This document shows positions 8,109 to 14,145 of a DNA stretch of 33,316 nucleotides, in pieces (positions within the stretch are counted from its first letter, which is position 1; each line of letters starts with the position of its first letter). Both the position numbers and the translations under genes were made by a program. The stretch covers positions 1 to 33,316 of the forward strand of contig JAFDVJ010000072.1 in the NCBI GenBank assembly GCA_018269075.1, written 5' to 3'. Under the pieces are notes generated by a model, which did no database searches, was not told the origin of the DNA, and was given only the letters and a program-made list of their open reading frames with translations. This stretch comes from Acidobacteriota bacterium. Its GTDB lineage: Bacteria > Acidobacteriota > Blastocatellia > Pyrinomonadales > Pyrinomonadaceae.

Positions 8109-8151
8109 CGAACTTCCTAAACTTCCCAAACTTCCAAAACTTCCCGAACTA
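8109..8151 (-). repeat. Nonamer array at the stop codon of the exported MBL gene
   Basis: Read on the minus strand, the TAG stop (8151-8149) runs into AGTTCGGGA, AGTTTTGGA, AGTTTGGGA, AGTTTAGGA and AGTTCGGGC. The same nonamer appears at the proC stop codon and on both sides of the repeats at 26847-27120. Confidence 0.75.
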
Positions 8152-9051
8152 TTTCTTAGCGTAGCTTTTGTAGATCGTCTCGATCCACGCGTCGGTTTTG
8201 ATGAAGCCGCCGCCGAAGTCCTTGTATTTTTCGGGCAGGCCCGCTTTTTTGATCTCGTCGAGCGTTTTCTTTTTCTTCATCGCGTCCGCGACGATCTTCG
8301 ACGTTTCCTGAAGCATCGCGTAATAGGTCTTCAGATCGTCGAGCGTCGAGACCGGGCCGTGACCGGGAATCAGTTTGGCGTCGGCCGGGATCTGTTTGAT
8401 CAGCGTTCCGACGTTGTTGACGAGCCCCTGCACGCTGCCGCCGTTTTCGAGATCGACGAACGGAAATCGGCCGGCGAAAAAGTCGTCGCCGAGATGGACG
8501 ACGTTCGATTTCGGGAAGAAGATCACCGAATCGCCGTCGGTGTGGCCGTTCGGATAATAGACGGCGCGGACCTCCTCGCCGTTGAAATGGATCGAGACCG
8601 ATTCGGCGAACGTGATCATCGGCAGCGCGGCCGACGTGTAGGGCTGAACCTGCTCGCCGAAGATCGTGTTGACCTGCGAGAGCCGTTTCCGGACGTTGGT
8701 CTGCGCGACGATGATCGAATCCGGGCCGAAAATCTGATTGCCCTCGGTGTGGTCGCCGTGCCAGTGAGTGTTGAAGACGAAGCGCGGCCTGTCCGACCCG
8801 AGCTCCCTGAGCGCCGCGCGCAATTTGTCGTTGACGGCCTTGTAATCGTCGTCGACGAGCAGGATGCCGTCGGGCCCGACGAGCGCGCCGATGTTGCCGC
8901 CGCGGCCCTGCAGCATATAGACATTGCCGCCGACCTTCGTCGTTTTGACGGTCACGTCCTGTTCGTTTCCGAAATGATTGTCGCCGCCGTGCGCGCGGAC
9001 GAGCGGCGCAAGCATACTCAAAGCAATAAGTAATGACCAGATTTTTCGCAT
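8149..9051 (-). CDS. Exported metallo-beta-lactamase-fold hydrolase
   Basis: The 300-residue protein has a signal peptide (residues 1-20, cleavage after LVRA) and a complete dinuclear metal site. The HxHxDH motif THWHGDH gives H96, H98, D100 and H101; further ligands are H170 (NGHTDGD), D189 or D190 (LGDDFF) and H231 (PGHGP). The fold and lengths fit the periplasmic MBL hydrolases often found in Acidobacteria and Bacteroidetes. The substrate cannot be told from sequence, and a beta-lactamase role is not supported by specific residues. GGAAGG lies ahead of the ATG. It shares a 122-nt divergent control region with the truncated haemoglobin. Its stop codon overlaps a nonamer repeat array. Confidence 0.9.
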   Translation of the reverse strand: MRKIWSLLIALSMLAPLVRAHGGDNHFGNEQDVTVKTTKVGGNVYMLQGRGGNIGALVGPDGILLVDDDYKAVNDKLRAALRELGSDRPRFVFNTHWHGDHTEGNQIFGPDSIIVAQTNVRKRLSQVNTIFGEQVQPYTSAALPMITFAESVSIHFNGEEVRAVYYPNGHTDGDSVIFFPKSNVVHLGDDFFAGRFPFVDLENGGSVQGLVNNVGTLIKQIPADAKLIPGHGPVSTLDDLKTYYAMLQETSKIVADAMKKKKTLDEIKKAGLPEKYKDFGGGFIKTDAWIETIYKSYAKK

Positions 9052-9173
9052 TGTTTACCTTCCGAATGATTTTTTCCGTCAATGATAGCAGATTTTTTGA
9101 ATCCGTTTGATTTCCGAACGCGAAAATTCCGGCGAATAGAATTCAAAAACGATCTGTAAAAAGGAGAACAAAA

Positions 9174-9632
9174 ATGAAAAGAATCCTGTCAATTCTGGCA
9201 ATCGCTTTATTCTGCGGCACCGCGGCCTTCGCTCAAATGGCGAACGGCGCGATGGAAACAAAGGAAAAATCGCTCTACGAACGGCTCGGCGGCTACGACG
9301 CGCTCGCCGCCGTCTCGGACGATTTCATCACGCGGCTCGCGACCGATAAATTGCTCGGCCGCTTCGTCGTCGGTCTGAGCGACGATTCGAAGAAAAAACT
9401 GCGGCAGCATTTCGTCGAATTTCTGTGCAACGCGACCGGCGGTTCGTGCGTTTATATGGGCCGCGATATGAAAACCGTACATACCGGTCTCGGGATCACC
9501 GAAGACGATTGGAATCAAAGCGTTAAACTTTTGGTCGAAACGCTCGATAAGTTTAAAGTTCCCGAAAGGGAAAAGAACGAAGTGTTAACCGCCGTGAGCA
9601 GTTTGAAGAAGGACGTGGTCGAGAAGAAGTGA
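9174..9632 (+). CDS. Exported group I truncated haemoglobin
   Basis: The 152-residue protein carries a signal peptide (1-20, ending AAFA) followed by a complete trHb1 fold. LYERLGGYDAL marks the A-B region. FLCNATGG followed by YMGRDMKTVHTGLGIT is the characteristic E-F region, with the proximal haem ligand at H103. The B10 position appears to be isoleucine (DDFITRL) rather than the usual tyrosine, from eye alignment only. Family members bind O2, NO or CO and many detoxify NO. Export to the periplasm is less common for this family. An AAGGAG ribosome-binding site lies 7 nt before the ATG. Divergent transcription from the MBL gene suggests shared control. Confidence 0.92.
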   Translation: MKRILSILAIALFCGTAAFAQMANGAMETKEKSLYERLGGYDALAAVSDDFITRLATDKLLGRFVVGLSDDSKKKLRQHFVEFLCNATGGSCVYMGRDMKTVHTGLGITEDDWNQSVKLLVETLDKFKVPEREKNEVLTAVSSLKKDVVEKK

Positions 9633-9671
9633 TCTTCGACAATCAGACAATCTCTTTCCTTTGATGGATTT

Positions 9672-9703
9672 CCGGTCGTTCGCCGCCCCGCGCGAACGAC
9701 CGG
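9672..9703 (+). terminator. Strong hairpin after the haemoglobin gene
   Basis: CCGGTCGTTCG (9672-9682) pairs perfectly with CGAACGACCGG (9693-9703) around a 10-nt loop. No T-run follows, so the function as a terminator is tentative. Confidence 0.45.
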
Positions 9704-9829
9704 AGCCCGACACCCCGCCGCCATTCGCCGGCCCGTTCGGCCCCTTCAGCCTCGTCGCGGACTCGCCGCCCCCGTAAATTTCTATCCGATGGCACATCTA
9801 TTGCTGTCACGTTCAACCACAAAGGACGA

Positions 9830-10078
9830 ATGACGTTTATGAAAAACATAATGACGACGGAAGTTTTGCAGCAGACGCTGATCGAAGAAAAGCAGGGTTT
9901 TTTCAAACGGCTTTTCGGCTGCTGGCACCAGCGAATGAGCCGGCCCGTGACGAGCGACAATACGACCTTTTGCTACTGCAAGGACTGCGGCCTGCGCCGG
10001 AAATACGACATCGAAACCGGCCGCCCGCACGGCGCGTTCTACTCGGCGCGGCCCTCGAAGGCGATCTATTTCGTTTAA
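9830..10078 (+). CDS. Small zinc-ribbon-like acidobacterial protein
   Basis: The 82-residue protein contains C31-W-H33 then QRMSRPVT, and C48-Y-C50-K-D-C53-G followed by RRKYDIETGRP. This C-x-H, S-R-P-x-T, C-x2-C-G, Y-D layout matches a short conserved protein seen often in Acidobacteria, which probably binds one zinc. The function is unknown. There is no signal peptide. Starts at 9830, 9839 and 9851 are all possible; AAAGGA lies just ahead of the first. It stands alone. A TCTGAGGTCC/GAGTCTT repeat follows right after the stop. Confidence 0.72.
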   Translation: MTFMKNIMTTEVLQQTLIEEKQGFFKRLFGCWHQRMSRPVTSDNTTFCYCKDCGLRRKYDIETGRPHGAFYSARPSKAIYFV

Positions 10079-10079
10079 T

Positions 10080-10115
10080 GTCTGAGGTCCCGAGTCTGAA
10101 GTCTTGAGTCCCCGC
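10080..10115 (+). repeat. GAGTCTT-type array after the zinc-ribbon gene
   Basis: TCTGAGGTCCCGAGTCTGAA and then GTCTTGAGTC start 1 nt after the TAA stop. TCTGAGGTCCC recurs at 11116-11126 next to another GAGTCTT array. Confidence 0.65.
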
Positions 10116-10299
10116 AGCGGCCGCCGCGTGCCGAGCGCCGCAAGCCTCCGGCCGGCGACCGGACGGCAAAGCCTAAACTCTTCAAACACAACGCTCAAGC
10201 CCGGGCCGCCGGCCCAAAATGCAGGACGCCGGCCCAAAACTCCCATCCGTTTCTCCCAAAGCCCCGCCCCACAGAATTTCGTCCGCCCCGCCTCGCCCA
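10116..10299. other. GC-rich gene-free spacer
   Basis: The stretch separates two convergent genes. It contains two copies of GCCGGCCCAAAA (near 10212 and 10232) but no credible coding region. Confidence 0.4.
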
Positions 10300-10333
10300 A
10301 AATCCGAAATCCGAAATCCGAAATCCGAAATCA
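10300..10333 (-). repeat. GATTTCG heptamer array overlapping a stop codon
   Basis: On the minus strand the TGA stop of the YcbL-type gene is part of the first unit (TGATTTCGGATTTCGG), with about four and a half GATTTCG units in all. Confidence 0.8.
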
Positions 10334-11023
10334 AATGTATCTGCCGCGCGACATCCGGACCGCGCCGGTCAGAAACGGGTTCGTCATTCGCTCGCGGCCG
10401 ACCGTCGTTTCCGGACCGTGACCCGAATAGACGACGAAATCGTCGCCGAGCGTCAGGATCTTATTGGTGATCGAATCGATCAGCTGATCGAAATCGCCGC
10501 CCGGCAGATCGGTCCGCCCGATCGAGCCCTCGAACAGACAATCGCCGACGAAGACCGCCTTTTCCCGTTCCTCGGCGAGCACGACGTGGCCGCGCGTGTG
10601 GCCCGGACAATGAAGCACTTTAAACTGTAAATTGCCGACCGCGTAAAGCTCGCCGTCCTGCCAGTTGCGCGTAATCGGCGGCGGCGCGGGGTAATCGAAG
10701 CCGAGAATCGCCAGCTGATGCCGCGGAATGCCCATCATCAGCGGCTGTTCGGGCAGGCCGCGGTAAAAGTCCTCGTCATCTTTATGAAGCAGGATCTCGG
10801 CGTCGGGAAAGCTTTGGTGGATCGCGGAGATGCCGCCGATATGATCGAAATGGCCGTGCGTCAGCGTGACTGCCTGGAGCTCGAAGCCGTTGTCTTTGAT
10901 AAACGCTTCGAGCCCGGCCGAGGCCGCGCCCGGATCGATGCAGATCGCGCGCCGCGTCTCCTCGCAGACGACGACCCGCGTGTTTTGTTGAAAAGGCGTC
11001 AGAACGAATTTTTCGACGATCAT
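10331..11023 (-). CDS. Glyoxalase II-like MBL-fold hydrolase (YcbL type)
   Basis: The 230-residue protein is a cytosolic metallo-beta-lactamase-fold hydrolase. The metal ligands are complete: THGHFDH (H56, H58, D60, H61), CPGHTRGH (H142), VGDCLF (D161) and YSGHGPETTVGRER (H202). The length and the C-terminal GHGPxTTxxxER match the short YcbL/hydroxyacylglutathione-hydrolase-like family, which lacks the long C-terminal substrate domain of classical GloB. It probably cleaves an acyl-thioester of a small thiol. No Shine-Dalgarno sequence is visible; the ATG follows a run of A residues next to a heptamer repeat. The stop codon overlaps a GATTTCG array. Confidence 0.93.
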   Translation of the reverse strand: MIVEKFVLTPFQQNTRVVVCEETRRAICIDPGAASAGLEAFIKDNGFELQAVTLTHGHFDHIGGISAIHQSFPDAEILLHKDDEDFYRGLPEQPLMMGIPRHQLAILGFDYPAPPPITRNWQDGELYAVGNLQFKVLHCPGHTRGHVVLAEEREKAVFVGDCLFEGSIGRTDLPGGDFDQLIDSITNKILTLGDDFVVYSGHGPETTVGRERMTNPFLTGAVRMSRGRYI

Positions 11024-11030
11024 TTTTTTT

Positions 11031-11071
11031 AAGTCTTGAGTCTTGAGTCTTGAGTCTTGAGTCTTGAGTCC
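11031..11071. repeat. GAGTCTT array, left arm of an inverted pair
   Basis: Five and a half clean GAGTCTT units start 8 nt upstream of the YcbL-type start codon. The last 35 bp form an inverted repeat with 11128-11162 (two mismatches). Confidence 0.85.
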
Positions 11072-11127
11072 TTTGTCATTTGGCCGAACGCTTCTCGATT
11101 ATGTCGGAAATCGTTTCTGAGGTCCCA

Positions 11128-11162
11128 GGACTCAAGACTTAAGACTTAAGACTCAAGACTCA
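11128..11162 (-). repeat. GAGTCTT array, right arm, overlapping a stop codon
   Basis: On the minus strand the array begins with the stop codon of the upstream gene (TGAGTCTTGAGTCTTAAG). With 11037-11071 it can form a 35-bp stem around a 56-nt loop between two co-directional genes. Confidence 0.85.
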
Positions 11163-11447
11163 TTTATTCACCAGTTTATCCAAATATACAGCGGCCTCAA
11201 AATCTTCGGTTTTTCGATCCTGCAGAATAAAAAGGATCGCCTGCCGGTAGGTTTCGGCCGTCGGGACGCCGGTAAAGCACGGCGTTTCGAGCTCGGAAAG
11301 GCTCAGATAGCTGAGCAGAATGCTCAGAAGCATCCATAAAAGCGTTTCTTCTTCGGTACCGATCGGGTTGTAGCGGTAAATCTTTTCGCGGTCCCGGTCG
11401 AGCCCCTCACAGATCCGCGAAAATTCCTCTTCGCTGATTTTCGCCAT
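11160..11447 (-). CDS. Hypothetical protein, 95 residues
   Basis: I do not recognise the family. The start is placed at MAKISEEEFSRICEGL because codon pattern and composition change there; a longer frame to 11549 is possible but looks non-coding. The protein has an acidic N-terminus and a hydrophobic centre (ETLLWMLLSILLSYLSLSE) that may be a helix in a bundle rather than a membrane span. It ends in an amphipathic tail (EDFEAAVYLDKLVNK). TATAAT lies 7 nt before the ATG, so the mRNA may be leaderless. It may be co-transcribed with the YcbL-type gene, although the inverted heptamer arrays lie between them. Confidence 0.6.
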   Translation of the reverse strand: MAKISEEEFSRICEGLDRDREKIYRYNPIGTEEETLLWMLLSILLSYLSLSELETPCFTGVPTAETYRQAILFILQDRKTEDFEAAVYLDKLVNK

Positions 11448-11677
11448 AAGTTGAATTATAACCGCGGGCGAAACCGGTTGAAAACCCCGGCGGATCTTTC
11501 GGCCGGCGATTGGCCCGGAAACGATTTCGGTTGAATTAAAACAAGACATTTTACTGTTTGATTTTCAAAACTGTATCGAATAAATACAGTCAGCTTTATT
11601 TTCGGCCGTTTTCGCAAAAAACCGCTAAAACAAGGCCTTGCCGGAGTTTAGCCGATTTGCCCCGCGCACCGGCTTTA

Positions 11678-11693
11678 TGGCACGCGCCTTGCT
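11678..11693 (+). promoter_or_regulatory. Sigma-54 (-24/-12) promoter
   Basis: TGGCACG-CGCC-TTGCT matches the RpoN consensus TGGCACG-N4-TTGCW at every fixed position. GG (11679-11680) and GC (11691-11692) are separated by the required 10 bp. Transcription would start about 11703 on the plus strand, where no gene is found. The match is seen directly; activity is inference. Confidence 0.65.
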
Positions 11694-11702
11694 GTAAAGA
11701 GA

Positions 11703-11927
11703 GCAGTAAGGAGACGGTCGAGAGGCCGGCTTCAAACGAACAAGGGGCAGGTCATTTTAAGGTCATCGAACAAGGGTTCCGACAAGCCGAAAAAACGAAT
11801 TTTCAAAATGCGACGGCTTGTCCGGCAGGGGCAGTAATTTTGACAAGGGGATCAAAAGGGATCAGCGGCAAAAGGGCTGGCTTACTTTCGAAAGATCGTA
11901 GTTAGCGGAATTTGAGCCGGCCTTTTT
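11703..11927 (+). ncRNA. Candidate structured non-coding RNA
   Basis: Just after the sigma-54 promoter lies a segment that can fold into one closed domain. AGGCCGGCT (11723-11731) pairs perfectly with AGCCGGCCT (11915-11923), followed by a T-run to 11927. Inside, GACAAGCCG pairs with CGGCTTGTC around a 24-nt loop, TTTTGA pairs with TCAAAA, and CTTTCGAAAG is self-complementary. GAACAAGGG occurs twice and GACAAGGGG once, all in regions left unpaired. The base composition is lower in GC than the genes and there is no open frame with a start and ribosome-binding site. I match it to no known RNA family. Confidence 0.5.
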
Positions 11928-12140
11928 CAAACCGCAGCTTCGGGAACCGCGACGCCGGAAAGATTTGATAGTTTTTTATTTTGTTCCGATCAGTAATCGG
12001 ATTTGGAGATTGATCTTTGATTTTAGTTTTGAAAAGTAAAAGATTGAAGTGCTTTCAATTTATTATCGGGTGAACGTTTCATTTATCTTCTAATCTCATA
12101 TTCAAGTTAAATAACGCTTCGATGTTTTGCTTTTCAAACC
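11928..12140. other. AT-rich gene-free stretch before a terminator
   Basis: This AT-rich stretch has no credible frame. It may be a read-through 3' part of the proposed RNA or carry a second promoter. I see no clear box. Confidence 0.4.
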
Positions 12141-12181
12141 TTAACCGGGGCCGGATTCATCCGGCCCCGGTTAATTTTTTT
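12141..12181 (+). terminator. Strong intrinsic terminator, plus strand
   Basis: TTAACCGGGGCCGGA (12141-12155) pairs perfectly with TCCGGCCCCGGTTAA (12160-12174) around TTCA, then seven T follow. The orientation ends a plus-strand transcript although the previous plus-strand gene stops at 10078. The stem lies just past the GNAT stop codon and may also help end that minus-strand gene. Confidence 0.88.
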
Positions 12182-12623
12182 AAATCGTTTCTTCATACAT
12201 CAGATAATACGAGGCCTTCATCCCGAGCTTTTCGTAGACCTTCTGCGCGCCCTCGTTTTCGCGTTCGACATAGAGCCGGAAACCGCAGACGCGGCGATCC
12301 CTCGCGCGCTCGCGGACGAATTCGTAAAGCCGCCGGTAAACGCCGCGGCCGCGCCGGTCGGGCAAGACGTAGACGCTCTGAATCCACCAGAACCAGCCGT
12401 CGCGCCAGTCGCTCCATTCATAGGTGACCATCAACCCGCCGACGATCCGGCCGGCTTCCTCGGCGACCGCGTAAAAGCCTTTTTTATCGTCGTCAAAAAC
12501 CGCTTCGACGCCGCGCCGCAGGACGCCGGCATCGAGATTTTTGCCCTCGGTTTCGAGCGCCATCGCCTGATTGAATTCGACGAGCGCCGGGACATCCGTT
12601 TCTTCCGCCAAACGTATCTTCAT
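12180..12623 (-). CDS. GNAT-family N-acetyltransferase
   Basis: The 147-residue protein transfers an acetyl group from acetyl-CoA to an amine. Motif A with the acetyl-CoA pyrophosphate loop is QSVYVLPDRRGRGVYRRLYE (residues 82-101), where RRGRGV is the R/Q-x-x-G-x-G/A signature. The C-terminal part has the usual RENEGAQKVYEKLGM segment (121-135). The size is a single GNAT domain. The tryptophan-rich WSDWRDGWFWW stretch before motif A is a common variant in acetyltransferases of unknown substrate. AAGAAG precedes the ATG. It stands alone with a strong stem-loop at its 3' end. Confidence 0.92.
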   Translation of the reverse strand: MKIRLAEETDVPALVEFNQAMALETEGKNLDAGVLRRGVEAVFDDDKKGFYAVAEEAGRIVGGLMVTYEWSDWRDGWFWWIQSVYVLPDRRGRGVYRRLYEFVRERARDRRVCGFRLYVERENEGAQKVYEKLGMKASYYLMYEETI

Positions 12624-12857
12624 AATTTCTTCTTTTCCCCGTTTTCAGGTCTTCTCAAATGTTACGGGTTTTGACCATTAATTCAAAACATTCTTGCCTT
12701 TTTACCGGAAATGGAGTTACTATTAGCTTGCATTCCAAGATAAGCAGTTTGACAAGTCGGTCGGTCGGACGGAAGGTCTTTCGAGAGTTTTTACGAGAAC
12801 CGCCAGACTTCGGAAGTTTTAACCTTTTTTCTAATTAAGGGAGGTGAATAAAGCATT

Positions 12858-13046
12858 ATGTATCTGCTTTTAGCTTTGGTTTCTTTATTGATTACGGCGG
12901 GTTCGTTTTATTATTTTCAGGCGAAAGACGGCGGTACGTTGTTTTTGATCTCCGGAATCGTTTTCGCGATTTTGACCGCGGTCTTCGGCGTGATTTATCT
13001 GTCGTCCAGACTGAATAAAACGGATGATATTCATATTACTGAATAA
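12858..13046 (+). CDS. Small membrane protein with two helices
   Basis: The 62-residue protein has two hydrophobic segments, residues 2-20 (YLLLALVSLLITAGSFYYF) and 28-50 (LFLISGIVFAILTAVFGVIYL), joined by a short polar turn QAKDGGT. A polar acidic tail (NKTDDIHITE) follows. It probably forms a hairpin in the inner membrane. The family and role are unknown. A very strong Shine-Dalgarno sequence (AAGGGAGGTGA) precedes the start by about 10 nt, and an intrinsic terminator follows, so it is an independent gene. Confidence 0.78.
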   Translation: MYLLLALVSLLITAGSFYYFQAKDGGTLFLISGIVFAILTAVFGVIYLSSRLNKTDDIHITE

Positions 13047-13074
13047 CTGTCGAGTGGTTTTAGATTGAGAATAT

Positions 13075-13120
13075 GACAAGCGGCGATTGATCGGATCTTT
13101 GATTTCCGCTTGTCGTTTTT
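13075..13120 (+). terminator. Intrinsic terminator of the small membrane protein gene
   Basis: GACAAGCGG (13075-13083) pairs with CCGCTTGTC (13106-13114), followed by GTTTTT. Confidence 0.75.
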
Positions 13121-13330
13121 ACCGTTTAATCGGGCACGGTAGGGTTGTGTCCGTTTTTTTTTGACTTCTTTTCTTCATTCCGCCAGCCCCGGCAATCCCG
13201 ACATTTCCGTCTCATTCCGCAAAAGCCGTCGCCCGGCTTAGGATTTTCGCGTCCGAATACGATATAATATTGACAAAAATGTAAAGATTCATAAACTTTA
13301 TATTTTGAGCTGAGGAAAGATTTTAAGAAA

Positions 13331-13900
13331 ATGCCGAAAATTGCCGATATCCAAGAAACTCCGAACCCGAATGCCGTCAAGTTTATCCTGAAGGAGCCGG
13401 TCAGTTACGGGACGTCGCATTCGTTCAAAACCGCCGCCGACGCCGGGGCGGATCCGCTCGCCCGCTCGCTCTTCGAGCTCGGCGACGTCGTCTCCGTCTT
13501 TTATATGGACAAGATGATCACGGTCGAAAAGGCGGACGAGGCCGACTGGGACGACGTGCTCCCGAAACTGGCCGTCCCGATCCGCGCGGCGGAATCGGCC
13601 GTCGGCCGCAACGGAAATGCGGCCGGCGCGGCGCAGGCCGTCGGCGGCGCGCTCGCGGCGGCGCTCAGCGACGACCCGAAGATCGCGCAGATCAACGAGC
13701 TGCTCGACGAACGAATCCGCCCGTACCTGGCGAGCGACGGCGGCTGGCTCGAAATCGTCGGTCTGGCCGGCAGCACCCTCCAGATTCGTTACGAGGGCGC
13801 CTGCGGAAGCTGCCCGTCGAGCCTCACGGGCACGCTGATGGCGATTGAAAATATGATCAAAGACGAGGTCGATCCGGAAATCGAGGTGATCGCCGTTTGA
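13331..13900 (+). CDS. Nfu-type iron-sulfur cluster carrier
   Basis: The 189-residue protein has an N-terminal Nfu_N domain (residues 3-88, starting with [14 protein letters not shown]). An alanine/glycine-rich linker (about 90-112) follows. The C-terminal NifU domain (about 117-189) carries the cluster-binding CxxC at C158 and C161 in GACGSCPSS. Such proteins hold a [4Fe-4S] cluster between two subunits and hand it to apo-enzymes. The domain order is the same as in NFU1. The start follows GAGGAAAG at a somewhat long distance. A TATAAT box lies upstream at about 13262. No other Isc or Suf gene is in the window. Confidence 0.94.
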   Translation: MPKIADIQETPNPNAVKFILKEPVSYGTSHSFKTAADAGADPLARSLFELGDVVSVFYMDKMITVEKADEADWDDVLPKLAVPIRAAESAVGRNGNAAGAAQAVGGALAAALSDDPKIAQINELLDERIRPYLASDGGWLEIVGLAGSTLQIRYEGACGSCPSSLTGTLMAIENMIKDEVDPEIEVIAV

Positions 13901-13996
13901 TTTTCGACGAAACCGTCCTTTACAATCGAAATGTGTCCCCGCACGTGTTTTCCGATTATCTCGACCGGCCGGTTGTCTTTATCCTAAAAGAATTTC

Positions 13997-14026
13997 TTGA
14001 CATAAAACCCCTAAATTGTTCATAAT
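13997..14026 (+). promoter_or_regulatory. Sigma-70 promoter of the GAF protein gene
   Basis: TTGACA (13997-14002), an 18-nt spacer and CATAAT (14021-14026) form a strong consensus-type promoter. This leaves a 5' leader of roughly 110 nt before the GTG start. Confidence 0.6.
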
Positions 14027-14145
14027 CTTAAGGTGGCATGTCGGAGAATGCTGCATCTCGTCTTTAGGGTTCATACATCTACACCAGACCGCCAGTTTTT
14101 TAATCCCGGAAATGCTGTGTTTTCAACAAACGGAGGAGAAATAAA

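Noticed and set aside
8149..9051. Calling the exported MBL protein a beta-lactamase resistance gene
   Set aside because: The metal site is shared by many hydrolases and no subclass-specific residues or resistance context could be shown.
11031..11162. Insertion sequence with terminal inverted repeats
   Set aside because: Only 56 nt lie between the arms and there is no transposase; the arms are simple heptamer arrays.
11558..11905. 115-codon plus-strand frame over the proposed RNA
   Set aside because: It starts upstream of the sigma-54 promoter, has no ribosome-binding site, lacks the third-position GC of real genes here and shows no domain.
12749..12754. TTGACA as promoter of the small membrane protein
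   Set aside because: No acceptable -10 box lies 16-19 nt downstream.
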